Shown: positions 34,166-45,755 of the stretch, in pieces
How positions within the stretch are numbered: position 1 is the first letter of the stretch
Layout: every line of letters starts with the position of its first letter
The notes under the pieces: generated by a model
Told to the model about the DNA's origin: nothing
The model's input: only the letters and a program-made list of their open reading frames with translations
Database searches by the model: none
Made by a program: the position numbers and the translations under genes
Origin: Silene conica
Taxonomy: Eukaryota; Streptophyta; Magnoliopsida; Caryophyllales; Caryophyllaceae
Assembly: GCA_029255685.2 (NCBI GenBank)
Contig: CM055318.2
Span: 5,001 to 69,000, forward strand
Length of the DNA: 64,000 bases
Reading direction: 5' to 3'

Positions 34166-35296
34166 TACTTAAGTTCACGTCCGGCCACCGGCCAGGTAAT
34201 ATTTTCTGGTATTTATCTTAATCGAGATGGTTGCCTTGAAAACATTTAATTATAACGAATATGTAACGATTACTTTCCAAAGAATATTCATGGTATGGGT
34301 ATACCGTTCTACATAATGTGTGGCATCTGACAACACCTCGGATCGTTATTGGTGCCGATTTCTTATAGTTGATTTGGATCAATATTTTAATGACATTATA
34401 ACATCTTGTAAAACAGACATTGTAAAAAAACTGTAAATATTGGAGAAATACTTTTTGCTTAAATATATAGGAATAATATAATAACAAACACAATATTGTG
34501 GTAAGGTCGAGGTCATAATACAAAAAGTCTTTACATATATAATTAGACTTTGTATCACACTCAAATAGATATTGTGTAATTGCGCAGCTAGAATTCTAAT
34601 ACATTCAAAATTATATAACCTATTATATTATTGTTGATCAAATTCTTGCAGTAATATTACTCGAAATTAACTTTTATGTTTGGCTCTTGAATTAATCCCA
34701 CGTGCATAAGAATTTCTTAAATACCAATGTAATGATTTTCTATTAATTAGATCATATCAAAGATTCAAAGGTACGGTAATTTCAAGACTATAATAAGTTA
34801 ATAACCTCTTATATCTCTAGTAGCTAAGCTTCTTATAGTCATTTCAAGCGTGCCGAATTGTCGACCGTTGTCCTGAAAAAAAATTCCGTAGCAAAAACAT
34901 ACAGTAGTTAGTATACATATGTGTAAAAATGATAAAAAAAACAAATATATAAGATGGAAACAATATAAAGAAATTAAAATCAAAGCAAAAACATTGGAAA
35001 GACGAATAAATACTGATGCAAATATATATACTCCCTAATATAATAACCAGTTGTAAATTATATCTATTAGCTACTTATTTTATTATTATTAGTTGTAAAG
35101 TATATCTAAGTACTTAATTACTTAATTAATTTATGGTTGGTCAATTCTCAAATTTTAATCATCTGAGATAATAGTCAATTAAATAAATAGTTTTCCAATT
35201 CTCATAATTATAACTTAAATAATTCATAAAACTTGAACCAATCACATCGCTCGAAAAGTTCCTCTTTTAAGTATATATATATATATTGATATTGAT
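34166..35296 (-). mobile_element. Possible Helitron relic, minus strand
   Basis: A 3'-like end (minus strand: CCTGGCCGGTGGCCGGACG hairpin then TGAACTTAAG) at about 34166-34195 resembles the terminus at 30757, with CTAG decayed. The possible 5' side (minus strand: TATACTTAAAAGAGGAAC, near 35260) matches the block starts at 32257 and 32558. No Rep/helicase frame. Confidence 0.35.
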
Positions 35297-36200
35297 ATAG
35301 ATAGATATATAGATTGTATAATTTAATATCTCTTATATTAGTCTCTATTTGATTAAACAATAAGTCTTTCTTAATAGACCAATTACATACCACCTGTGTA
35401 AATGACCCATAACTAATTATTAAAAATAGTTCTTATATATTTAGCTATGACATAATAACAGTATTATAGAATTGAAAATATATGTTATGGTTACGTTTAA
35501 AATGGTAGTTTGGATCTCAATGAATTAATTGAATCTTTGAATAATATTGCACGGGTAATTAATTATATGTGAGAATATTTTTTCCAACAATTATATCTGA
35601 GAATATTTTTTGGAGGTTTAATATGCACGGATAAATTTAATATTGCAATATTATCTTTGAATAATATTGCTCGCTGTCTATTGGCACTAAGAAGTGTCTA
35701 AATTTAAAAATATATAAAATATTTTTTATAGAATATTTATATAAAATATTTTTGCACGGATTTATATAGAATATTTTTATAGTCTAAACATTTCTAAATT
35801 TATATAAAATATTTTTGGCATAGGAATATTTTAGATTTTGAATATAAGTCTAAATTTATTAAATATTGCACGACATGACATGTATTCCCTATTTTGTATG
35901 AGAATATTTTTTACAAGATTTTCCAAAATTGATATTATATCACGGGAACTTGGGCGGAAAAAATTTTAATGCAAGAGTGACATGTGTCCAATTCATATGT
36001 AGTGGTTATTCTTATATACTTTTATATATATAGATAGATAGATAGATATATAGATATAGATATGGATGTTTTAATAAAAATAAATCAAAAAATCTACACG
36101 TAATCAAGATATACTCCGTATATGAACAGTTTGACATTGGAGAGGAAAATAGAGTTACGTACCCTCACGTGGGAATAGGAAAAAAAAAATTCAAAAATTG
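35297..36200. other. AT-rich intergenic DNA
   Basis: Repeated TATAAAATATTTTT and GCACGGATTTATA phrases (35580-35850) and a (TAGA)n/(TATA) tract (36010-36065). No gene seen. Confidence 0.4.
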
Positions 36201-36219
36201 GAAAACAGACGCGTGATAC

Positions 36220-36360
36220 ATGTCAAACAACCCGACACAAATTACAGACCTACATCAAATTAAAACCCTAAATTCAACCCATAACCGCCGCCTCGCCGAC
36301 CTGCCGCCCTCAACCGCCGCCTCGACAGTCGCCGGCCGCCCTCGGGAAGACCTCTTTCCG
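36220..36360 (+). other. GC-rich exon-like segment
   Basis: A C-rich stretch with AAAACCCTAAATTCAACCC then CCGCCGCC repeats ends at a donor-like CTTTCCG|GTATGTTTATTG. It opens a frame from ATG 36220 (MSNNPTQITDLHQIK). It could be a first exon or 5' UTR, with the Harbinger element in its intron; a possible next exon is 42022-42079 (acceptor TTTTGGCAG, donor ATAT|GTAAGT). It matches no family I know. Confidence 0.3.
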
Positions 36361-37625
36361 GTATGTTTATTGTTCATACCTTTTTCCCCAAATTTGATTA
36401 TTGAATTGGATTGAATGCTTGGTAATTATTTGTGTATTGTAGATTTGATTGGGGTAGTTTGATTGAATTCATTTGGGCCTGTTTGGCAACTCAGATTTGG
36501 AAATGAAATGAGGAAATGGCCCAATTATCACGTTTGGTACACCAAAAGAATTGGAATTGAAATTGGGCCAAATCCCACTTAATTCAAGCCCAATGTAAAT
36601 CAAACCCTCACAATTCCCTACTACAACCAGGTCATTTGATTTCCTTACCCTAACAACTGCCTCTCTTCCTCTCAATCAGGGATCTCTGCTCTTAACCCTA
36701 ATTTCGCGATCTCTGCTCTTAACCCTAATTTCGCGATCTCTTTCTCCTCATTTTTGCTGATTTTACACTAGGTATCAATCAACTTCTTAAATTTCTTCTT
36801 TATTTTTGCTGATCTCCATTGCAACACTTTGATATATGTTTAATTATGATAGTGTACTGTTGTAGTTTTGTGTCATTTGACTGTTTTTTCCTTTTCGAAT
36901 GGACATAGTTCCGTTGTCTGATCATGTACGCTAATCAGTCGTATTGAACTTCTAATGATGAATGAACTCATCTCTTGGATGCTATTCTGATTTTGGTTCG
37001 GACTTAACAAAATGATATATGGAGTATATATGGATTAGATGATATAATGCATCAGTCGTAAGGATGTTTGTAAGTGAAGCTGTTTCAGTCTTGACTCTGT
37101 TTGTTGATGGAAATAGCTTGCTGGTAATCTCGTATTATAATTGTTTGAGTAATAATTCAGCATATGATGTGATTATTAGCAGTATATTTATGTTTGCTGA
37201 TCATGAAACTCGAAAACTTTGCTGGTAATGGCGGAAATGCGAAATGCGAAATGTGAAAAAAGGCAATGTCAGTAGCAATCCCACTTATTACTCTTATCAA
37301 AACTCAACTGAATTTCATGGAATTGGGTAGTGGGTAGTTTACATTTGTTTGTGTTATGTTGTGGAAGTTTCGGCCGATTATAAACGAGTATTTTAGGGAT
37401 AGCTATTCATAATGTTTTGCTCTGCAAATCGATTTAGTTTTATTTTTCCTTGTTATTTGGGATATATTATGGTGATATTTGATTCATTTATGATGAAAAC
37501 TTTGATGTGTATGGATTAGTTTGCTTTAATTGGTGATTAAGCTCTATAAGCGGAATAAATCCAGGACTGAATATCATATGTTGTTGCGGCTGTTTGATTA
37601 GGTTTTTATCTCTTACACAAGAAAA

Positions 37626-38840
37626 ATGGATGATGAGATTAATGTTGAGTCGAGAAAGCGTGCTAGGGAGGATTTTGATGATGAAATCGAGTTATTTGCA
37701 ATTATTTTTGGCTTTCTGAAAATAATATTATGCTCATGGCATCACATGAATTACCGAGTGAAAGAAATAGCTTGGTGTGAGCATGAACGTGCTGAAAAAA
37801 GAAAATATTGGATGAATTCGTTAATGAATGACCGTATATGTCGAGAACAATTGCGTATGGATAGAAATTGTTTTGACAAGTTATGTTGCATTTTGCAAGT
37901 CAAAGGGGGTTTAAAGACGACTAGAAATGTCACGGTTAAGGAAATTGTAGCCTATTTTCTGCATATACTTGGACATGATTTGAAAAATAGGACTATTGGG
38001 GCTGTGTATACTCGGTCGGGAGAAACTGTGAGTCGTCATTTTCATATGGTACTTAAAGCTGTGATGAAAATAGGCCAATATTACATAAGACAAATGGATA
38101 CTCCTCTTAGTTTTGAAAGACATAGTAAATGGAAATGGTTTCAAGGGGTTGTCGGGGCGCTTGATGGGACTCATATTTTAATGACAGTCTCACCACAGGA
38201 TAGGCCTAGATATAGAGATAGAGGCGGTCATATTACAACCAATGTCTTAGCTACATGTGATAGTAGCCTCCGTTTCAGCTATGTTTTGCCGGGTTGGGAA
38301 GGTTCGGCATCCGACCAACGTGTACTCGGTGATGCACTTCGCAGATCTAATGGTTTAAAAATTGTAAGAGACAAGTATTACCTTGTGGACTTAGGATATA
38401 CTAATGCTTCGGGTTTCTTAGCTCCATACAGACGAACCCGTTATCATTTAAATTTGTGGACAGGAAACGTACCAACAAATGCTAAAGAGCTTTTTAATTT
38501 GCGTCATTCTTCAGCTCGAAACACCATAGAAAGAGCATTTGGTTTATTGAAAAAGCGATGGGCTATACTTAGGAAAAGTAGCTTTTATGATAAGAAAACA
38601 CAAGTTAGGATTATCAATGCTTGCTTCATTCTTCATAATTTTGTGAGGTGTGAAAATGTAAATGAGGAGGAATTATTGGCTGAGGTGGACGAAGAGTTAA
38701 TAAATAGAAACCAAGTTGATGATGACGGTGAGGAAGAGTTAGGACTTGTTTCAACGGTACGCTCAACAGATGAATGGAATAAATTTAGAGATGACCTTGC
38801 TACGAAAATGTGGGCTGAATACGAAACCCGAAGATCATAA
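37626..38840 (+). CDS. Harbinger DDE transposase (DDE_Tnp_4), 404 aa
   Basis: The enzyme that cuts and joins Harbinger DNA; it works in the nucleus with the Myb-like partner encoded downstream. A single uninterrupted frame from ATG 37626. The acidic triad is present: D180 in GALDGTHI, D255 in YLVDLGYTN and E302 in RNTIERAFGLLKKRW. GSASDQRVL and the C-terminal ACFILHNF are family signatures. N-terminal residues 8-16 (ESRKRARED) are basic. The same family includes domesticated plant proteins such as ALP1, but the TIRs and adjacent Myb gene argue for a transposon gene. No frameshift or stop is seen. Confidence 0.93.
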   Translation: MDDEINVESRKRAREDFDDEIELFAIIFGFLKIILCSWHHMNYRVKEIAWCEHERAEKRKYWMNSLMNDRICREQLRMDRNCFDKLCCILQVKGGLKTTRNVTVKEIVAYFLHILGHDLKNRTIGAVYTRSGETVSRHFHMVLKAVMKIGQYYIRQMDTPLSFERHSKWKWFQGVVGALDGTHILMTVSPQDRPRYRDRGGHITTNVLATCDSSLRFSYVLPGWEGSASDQRVLGDALRRSNGLKIVRDKYYLVDLGYTNASGFLAPYRRTRYHLNLWTGNVPTNAKELFNLRHSSARNTIERAFGLLKKRWAILRKSSFYDKKTQVRIINACFILHNFVRCENVNEEELLAEVDEELINRNQVDDDGEEELGLVSTVRSTDEWNKFRDDLATKMWAEYETRRS

Positions 38841-39433
38841 GGTAAACATATAACTGTTTCATGGCACTGTTTGAAGTAACATTTTTGAGTTTCATGCCTG
38901 ATCCTAATTTGAAGTAACATTTTTGAGTCTGCTACTCTGCTGTCATAATTTCTGCTCAGTAATACCGTGTTAGTTTAGCAAGGGAAGCTCATGAATATGG
39001 AAAGAAAGTTGTTTGGAATTTTACCCTGTTTGAATATAATTTAATTATTACAGCTTGTGAGTTGTGAATTTGTGGTGGTAGTAGCACTTTGTGAAGCATT
39101 GGGAAGGTCAACATTTGGGATTATTGGTTGGGGGAGTATTCATACAGAACTGGTATATACTTGCTCAGGTAGATTGATGATACCTTCATTCTATAGCTGA
39201 ATTTTCGAGATCATAATATATTGTTCTTTCTTTTCCATTTATTTTAGCAGTAGGTTTGTTAATTGTATGAAATACTATGTTATTTCAATTAATTATTGAA
39301 AAAGGTCTCAGTTTTGTTTCGTATATCCCGGCTGAGCTGAAAAATGTCAAAATAATGTCACTGTTCTGAATATATTGTTCTTTGAGTTCTGAATTCTGAT
39401 GGTGTGTCATGGCTCTTGTATTAGGGATCAAAT
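38841..39433 (+). other. Intergenic part of Harbinger element
   Basis: Contains a 41-bp tandem duplication (GAAGTAACATTTTTGAGT at about 38874 and 38911) just after the transposase stop. No other coding sequence is visible. Confidence 0.5.
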
Positions 39434-40784
39434 ATGAGTAGCAAAGGGAAAGAACCTATGTCGTCCGTGCAATCAAAAAAGAGGGGTTATCTGAGTTGGA
39501 GTAAGCAAATGGACGAGACGTTGATAGCAGTTTTGTATCTTCAATTAAAAGAAGGTAACAAGGCCGAGGGTGAATGGAAGCCACAAGCTTATCAAGCCGT
39601 AGCTGATGAACTTAGGGCCACTTTGGGAACCTGCGTCACCACGGATAATGTGAAGAATCGTATAAAGTCTTGGAAGAAACATTATGCTAACATTACTGAT
39701 ATTCGTACATTCTCAAAGTTCAAATGGGATGAGGAGAGGAAAATGATAGTCATAGGAGGAGGAGATTTGGACCAATGGTTTTCATTTGTTCAGGTAATAC
39801 TTCAATTACTGATATTCGTACATTCTCAAAGTTACATTGTTGTCTTTACTGATTGTGTATATGAGTATATGAGTATATGAATATATGAATATGATAGATC
39901 TTTTGAGTATATGAGTATATGAGTAATTGTGTGGAGTTCCTGAATGTTTGCTTCTTAAACTATGGGTAATCACATCTTCTGTTGCTATTCAAAATCCACT
40001 GAATTTAATGCCCCCTTTGTTGAGCCTTACGTCTCTAGAAGACACAACATGCCCCCTTTCCTGAATTGCTGCAGCATGAATGTTCTATTATGCTCCATGC
40101 TCTTCTCTATTGATACTCTACCTTCTACTGTATGACCCATAGTTTGGGAATTTATCTAATAGCAGGCATTTCCCATGGTGATTTCATAGGGAACTCATGA
40201 CCCTTGGTCATGATCTTAAACATGATACTCTACCTTCTCCACTGGGCTTAAGTGCAGTCCTGTGTTTAATTTTTTTCCCTTGTATGTCATTATTTTATTG
40301 ATGCTTATTTTAATTTTCTTGTTAGGAACATCCACTTGCAGCCCCTTACAAGAACAAGGCGATAGAGTATTGGGATGATATTTGTACTTTATGTGGCCCT
40401 GATAGAGCTGTAGGTGATGGTGTGGAGGTGCATGATGAAGCGGCCGTGGCTATGGGTGAAGAAATTGAAAGTGAGGGAGGTAGTTCAAACAAATCAATGT
40501 TTTCGTCAGGGTCTAAGAAGCAAAAACGAGATCGGTTGGCGGATGCGGTTACTAAATTTACTGAGTGCTTTAGCGACTATGTTCAAAGCAGGCCGAAAGA
40601 GATTCCGAAACCTTCACCAGATGAAGTTCATGAAGTTGTATATAATGTTTATGGTATTGGGAGGCACCAAGCTATGAGGGCAGTGAAGAGGTTTCTTAGT
40701 GGTCCGATCGAGGAGTTTGCGATGCTCAAAAAACTCCCGGAAGATGAAAAATTAGATTGGGTCCTACTCTGTTTAAATGAATAG
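39434..40784 (+). CDS. Harbinger Myb/SANT-like DNA-binding protein, 272 aa
   Basis: Partner protein that binds DNA and transposase in PIF/Harbinger elements. Two exons, 39434-39793 and 40326-40784, with GT-AG junction (CAG|GTAATA ... TGTTAG|GAA) and matching phase. The Myb/SANT-like domain (Myb_DNA-bind_3) is about residues 16-120: LSWSKQMDETLIAVL, TTDNVKNRIKSWKKHY, FKWDEERKMI. HPLAAPYKNKAIEYWDDI follows directly, as in the plant family. A basic stretch (SKKQKRDRLADAV) may be a nuclear signal. It lies 593 bp after the transposase on the same strand. Confidence 0.9.
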
Positions 40785-41083
40785 TAGTTACGTGTAAAAA
40801 AAGTTGGTCTAGTTGAATCTTTCGTATTTGGTGTAGTTGGATCATTCGTATTTGGTGTAGTTGAACCTTTCTTATTTGTTCTCAAAATGAAAAATTTAGC
40901 TTTGAAATCCAAGGCTCTTCCAAACATTATTTGAATTGAAATTTGCAATTCAATTTCAGGGGTATCCAAACAGTTTCATGGAATTGGAATTGGAATTGAA
41001 TTTCAACAATTCAATGTCTAGAATTGGATTCATACAAATTGAAATGATTCCAAGTTCCCAAACACAACCTAATTGAATTCATT

Positions 41084-42497
41084 AATTGGTAGAGAACCGT
41101 TTCAAAACAAAGCAGAAATAGCATCCATATTCTATCAGGTTGACAGTGCCATTAGGATTTAGGGTTAGCAGAAATAGCCAACTTATGTATAAGGGTTAAT
41201 AGTGCCATTAGGTTGACAGTTGTAGTAAGAGTCGCCCCTGTTAGAGCAGAATACTCTATTAGCAGTGCCATTAGGTTAACTTTCTCACATTTCATTGAGC
41301 GCATTAAGAAAATGCTTCAAATCTTAGGGAATAAACTTGTTGTGAATTATAGTTGGCTTGAATGTGGAGCGATTTTTCAACTGTTGTTCTAAGCCACACA
41401 AAGCAGCGGAGTTAGGATTCAAACTTAGAGGGCAAAAAGTTTTAGGGGTCGAATTGCTAGCGATATAGGGTACACTTGAAAAAAATTCGGACATGGATTA
41501 ATGATTTAGATGTGGTAAAATTATTACAAGATATATTCTTATTAACCACGGTAAAAATGCTTTTATATATACTTCAACTTCAATTGAAATATTTTGTGAG
41601 TTTTGACACATTTAGCTTATTAGTGTGTACCTTTACGTTAGGAAAAATGTTACAATTTGGCTCTATTTGGTACTCGCACATTATTTTTAGTAAAAGTAAT
41701 TTGGTCAAACAGATTTAGTAGAAGTGTTTGATATTATTAGTGGATTTAGATAAATATTTTGTTGTATTTGTATGTAAATAATCGGCACATTTATTTGTAA
41801 TTATATTACTATGTATTGAAGATATTATAATTTAATGTACAATTTTTTTTTCTTACTGATGCCACCCCTTCCCTCCTTGGTTTTACATGTAATTTTTCAA
41901 ACGTAAAATATATTAAAAAAAAGGTTTATTTACTATCAATACCCGTAAAGTAGTTATGATTTGAAAAAGAAAATTCAGATACTCATCTATCTACTTTTTA
42001 CTTTGTATTTTGTTTTGGCAGCTTCGTACCTCTCTTATAACCCAGATCGACATCAAGGATTCACAGCTGAAGGATTATATATGTAAGTCTCCTAGCATAT
42101 AGATTATCGGCTACGCCTTTTAACTACAAAGACCCTGCAAAAAATCACCGGATATTTCATACTCCCTCTTCCCCCCTTTCTTGTCATTAACGAAAACAAT
42201 TGTAAATCATCGTTGTCTTTTACCCAGATCGATGACATCGATCTAAACCCAGAAAACCCAAAATAACTGGTTAATTGATAAATTTTGTGGCCTTCATTTA
42301 CAAATACCAAACTGCAACTTCTTCTTTGGCCTTCTTCCTCTTTTTGTTTCTCCTCTAAACCCAGAAAACCTAAGTGGAAATGTATGTTTACTTCTATACG
42401 TATGTAAAAGAATGACCCAGTGAAGCGAGAGAGCGAGGGAGCGGTGAAAGAGAGACGTGAAGGAGTGACGCAAAAAGAAGCGAGGGTCCACCAAAAA
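41084..42497. other. Spacer before the PPR gene
   Basis: Mostly AT-rich. It contains a short duplicated phrase (AGTGCCATTAGG, three times at 41148-41280) and the exon-like segment 42022-42079. The 5' UTR of the PPR gene probably lies in 42150-42497. Confidence 0.4.
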
Positions 42498-43955
42498 ATG
42501 CAGGCCCTGAAACGACCCCTCCCTTTCCACATCCACCACTTCAGCACCGCATCAACCACCATGAGCACCCCAAGCCCAAGCAGCATAGCCACCTTAGTCC
42601 TAACCACAACAAACACAACCGACCTAACCCAAACCCTCCACAAACCGACCCAATGGTCATGGTCACCTACCTTAATCAACCAAACCATGAAACACCTCTG
42701 GGACCATGGTCCCAAAGCCCTCTTATTCTTCACCATCTTAGACCGCCACCCCACTTACTGTCACTCCCTTTCTTCTTACCATCTCGCCCTCGACATCTCC
42801 GCTCGTCTCCGCCGCTTCTCCGATGTCTGGATCCTCCTTCGCCGCCTCCGCCACATCCACCTTGGCCCCACTCCCCTCACCTTCTCCATCATTCTTGAAC
42901 GTTACGTTTCCGCCGGTAAACCCGATAAAGCTATTGATATCTTCTTGTCAATGCATAAACAGTTTCCTAGTAATCAATTTTCTCATGATTTGACTTGCTT
43001 CAATAATATGCTTGATATTTTGTGTAAGGCCAAACGGGTTCAGAAAGCTGTTGATTTGATGAGGGTTTTTAAGGGGAGGTTTAAGCCTGATGTCATTACT
43101 TATAATATTATTGCTAATGGTTGGTGTCAGATTAGGAGGGTTAATAAGGCGTTGGCTGTGTTCAAGGAGATGGTTGATAGGGATATTCACCCGAGTTTGA
43201 CTACTTATAATGTCATTTTGAAAGGGTATTTTAGAGCGGGGATGGTTAACGAGGCGTGGGTGTTTTTTAAGGAGATGAGGAGGAGGAACTGTCAGCCTGA
43301 TGTCGTTACTTATACTAGTTTGATTCACGGGTTTGGGATTGCTGGGGAGGTTGCCAGGCCCAGGAGGTTGTTTGCTGAGATGCTGGATCATGGGGTTTTG
43401 CCTAATGTGGCTACTTATAACGCTTTGATTCAAGTTTTGTGTAAGAAGGATAGTGTTGAGGATGCGATTGGGGTGTTTCAGGATATGATGAGGAAAGGGT
43501 ATGTTCCCAATGGGGTCACGTATAATTTGTTGATTAGAGGGTTGTGTCATCATGGGGAGATGGGTAGGGCTGAGGAGTTTGTTGGAATTATGAGAAAGGA
43601 TGGTTGTGACCCCAATGTGCAGACATTTAATCTGTTGATCAGGTATTATTGTGAGGCGGGGGAGATTGAGAAGGGCTTGGAATTGTTTGGGAAGATGGGG
43701 TTGGAGGAATGCTTGCCAAATTTGGATACGTATAATGTTTTGATTAGTTCTATGTTTGTGAGGAAGAACTCGGAGGATTTGGTGGTTGCTGGTAGGTTAT
43801 TGGTTGAGATGGTAGACAGAGGGTTTCTGCCAACCAGGTTTAACTTTAATCGGGTATTGAATGGCCTTCTAGTGACGGGTAACCAAGGTTTCGCGAGAGA
43901 GATTCTGAGATTGCAGAGTAAATGTGGTCTGCTACCTAGGCACTTCAGGTTATGA
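42498..43955 (+). CDS. OTP43: PPR protein, OTP43-like, 485 aa
   Basis: Mitochondrial P-class pentatricopeptide repeat protein. In Arabidopsis, OTP43 (At1g74900) is needed to trans-splice nad1 intron 1 for complex I. One intronless frame. I take the start at ATG 42498 because the only in-frame codon further upstream is GTG 42420. Residues 1 to about 40 are Ser/Thr-rich with few acidic residues, as in a mitochondrial presequence. About ten P-type repeats span residues 125-470, with typical phrases TYNIIANGWCQIRR, TYTSLIHGFGIAGE, TYNALIQVLCKKDSVEDA and TYNVLISSMFVRKNSED. The C-terminus LNGLLVTGNQGFAREILRL is, from memory, nearly that of OTP43. No E or DYW domain. Length agrees with the family. 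Confidence 0.9.
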   Translation: MQALKRPLPFHIHHFSTASTTMSTPSPSSIATLVLTTTNTTDLTQTLHKPTQWSWSPTLINQTMKHLWDHGPKALLFFTILDRHPTYCHSLSSYHLALDISARLRRFSDVWILLRRLRHIHLGPTPLTFSIILERYVSAGKPDKAIDIFLSMHKQFPSNQFSHDLTCFNNMLDILCKAKRVQKAVDLMRVFKGRFKPDVITYNIIANGWCQIRRVNKALAVFKEMVDRDIHPSLTTYNVILKGYFRAGMVNEAWVFFKEMRRRNCQPDVVTYTSLIHGFGIAGEVARPRRLFAEMLDHGVLPNVATYNALIQVLCKKDSVEDAIGVFQDMMRKGYVPNGVTYNLLIRGLCHHGEMGRAEEFVGIMRKDGCDPNVQTFNLLIRYYCEAGEIEKGLELFGKMGLEECLPNLDTYNVLISSMFVRKNSEDLVVAGRLLVEMVDRGFLPTRFNFNRVLNGLLVTGNQGFAREILRLQSKCGLLPRHFRL

Positions 43956-44585
43956 AAAGTTTTGACATGAAAATTCGTTATGCTCAGTGAAAGGCTATAT
44001 TGTGAGGTTTTGATTGAGAATAGATAATGGTTGTTGTCTTGTGGATGGCTGTTTGTTGGTGTGGCAATCTGAATGTTCGAGCATTCTTTTGCAAGTGAAT
44101 TCGGAGGTAGGAGTGTAAAGAACAAATTTCTATACTCAGTAGACAATGCTAGTGTCGGTATGGCCACATAACTCACCAAATGTTCGAGCATTTTTCTTGG
44201 CGTGTCATCCATGGCTGCTGCATTAAACAATAAGGTAGAGGGTGGCGTGATTATTGATAGGCAAGAAATAAAGGAAGCCATTGCTAAAGCAGTGGAGCTA
44301 AGAGCATTACATGCAGCATTGAAGCAAGGAAACAGTCCTGCACATCTCAAATTGCTGTCTTCTGTTTCTTCGTCGCTGCCTCCTTTGTCTCGACCTACTT
44401 CCCAGTTCTCGTCACATGATTATCCTATTTTTACACCCGTAAGTTCCTTTTTTCTCTATATAATACACTACTTTTAACATTCTACATACTGCTTTGATTG
44501 CTCTACAAGCATTCTTATACAACACCAAATAAAATAATATCAGCGGGGTAATGCTTGATAAATTTCTTCTATTTTTGATATCTAG

Positions 44586-45755
44586 TACTCCCTCCATTTC
44601 ATTTTTATTGCTCTCTTTCTATTTTGGGAGGATTTAAAGAAAATGATGAATTATCAACTTGTCCCTTGAATGAAACAAGAGTTGAGGTTTTATGGTGGTT
44701 ATGATGGTAGTTAGCGGGACAATATTGAATAACTAAAATTTTTCATATTAAACTTAGAAAAGGAAGTAATTATGAAATGAAATAAAATTTGAAGTAAAAT
44801 GGGACAATAAATCTATCTCTATAAAAGGAGTAGATTTTCTAAGCTTCTGATTGGTCCCTTAAATTAGGGAAAATATGGCCCCACCATGTTTCATTATGAA
44901 TTAATTTCTCTGCGTGTATTCTCTCCTTATCTTCAGAATTATTTCTATTCCATAATTCCTTGCGTATATTCCCTCCTTATATTGAGAATTAATAACTTCG
45001 TTCTGTAATTAATTTTAATCCGTAATTCCGTATTCTGATCTTTCCTCATTACTATTTCTATTTACATAATCGATTGCAGTAGTACATTTCGTCATTGTCA
45101 TAATAAAATACGATATGTTCAAATTATTGTTAATCTTATCTATATTAATACATAAACATTTAATGATTTCTGGTGAAGCCACGTCATTAATCCACGATTT
45201 AATTTTTTTTAAGTCATTTATGATGGGACCTACACCAAACTTTATTGAACTAATTTACGAATAACTGCCTACATTTAGTTTCGTGGTGTAAATATTACGT
45301 TTTAATTTTGATTTATTTGTAAACAATAAATTCTACGTAAATGATTACATTTATAACGTCAACTTATATGTTATATATTATATGTTATATATTATATATT
45401 ATATATTATATATTAAAATATAATGTCAATGTTGATTTTTACATAATTATTAAATAAAGATTTATGACTAATAATCAACCGTACAATAAATAATACATAA
45501 TTATCATAAATTACAATAAATACTAAAAAATTACATTTTATAGTGATATTTACATTTTAGGTACTCAATACGATGTTTAAAACTTAATTGAATGTGTGTT
45601 TTAACATATTGTCAACATAAAAGAAATTGAGTTGCAAAATATTCATGTATTATGGTCACGATTCTGTAAATGTTAATTATCAACGATAATTTTTCTAAAA
45701 ATATATCCGTGCATTTTTGCACGGGTTAAAAACTAGTGTGGGATAAAAGGAAGTA
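44586..45755. mobile_element. Stowaway-like MITE split by a Helitron
   Basis: The left end CTCCCTCCATTTCATTTTTA follows TA (44586-44587). The right end ATAAAAGGAAG precedes TA (45754-45755). Removing the Helitron (44812-45736) joins AATAAA to TGTGGGAT and leaves an element of about 240 bp whose ends pair roughly as in Tc1/mariner Stowaway MITEs. Confidence 0.5.
44812..45736 (+). mobile_element. Non-autonomous Helitron, about 925 bp
   Basis: It starts TCTATCTCTATAAAAGGAG after A and ends with hairpin CCGTGCATTTTTGCACGG, GTTAAAAA and CTAG before T. No Rep/helicase. A (TATATTA)n tract lies at 45367-45417. It shares its 5' end and hairpin with the element at 59602-60667. Confidence 0.82.

Larger units (their letters stand above)
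36474..41071 (+). mobile_element. PIF/Harbinger transposon, apparently autonomous, 4.6 kb
   Basis: Ends TGGGCCTGTTTGGCAAC (from 36474) and, inverted, TAGGTTGTGTTTGGGAAC (to 41071) pair with one gap. Subterminal regions share AATTGGAATTGAAATT-type motifs. It carries both Harbinger genes on the plus strand, transposase and Myb/SANT-like protein, with no visible lesion. A 12-bp repeat ATTGAATTCATT abuts both ends (36462-36473 and 41072-41083), in place of the usual 3-bp TWA TSD. Confidence 0.85.

Noticed and set aside
42104..43553. Long minus-strand frames of 216 and 201 codons opposite the PPR gene
   Set aside because: Shadows of the PPR coding region and its leader; the plus-strand product is clearly recognised.
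43646..44350. 234-codon minus-strand frame
   Set aside because: Antisense to the end of the PPR gene and exon 1 of the next gene; no recognisable protein.
45367..45417. (TATATTA)n tract as an origin or regulatory site
   Set aside because: Simple-sequence tract inside a Helitron; no supporting signal.
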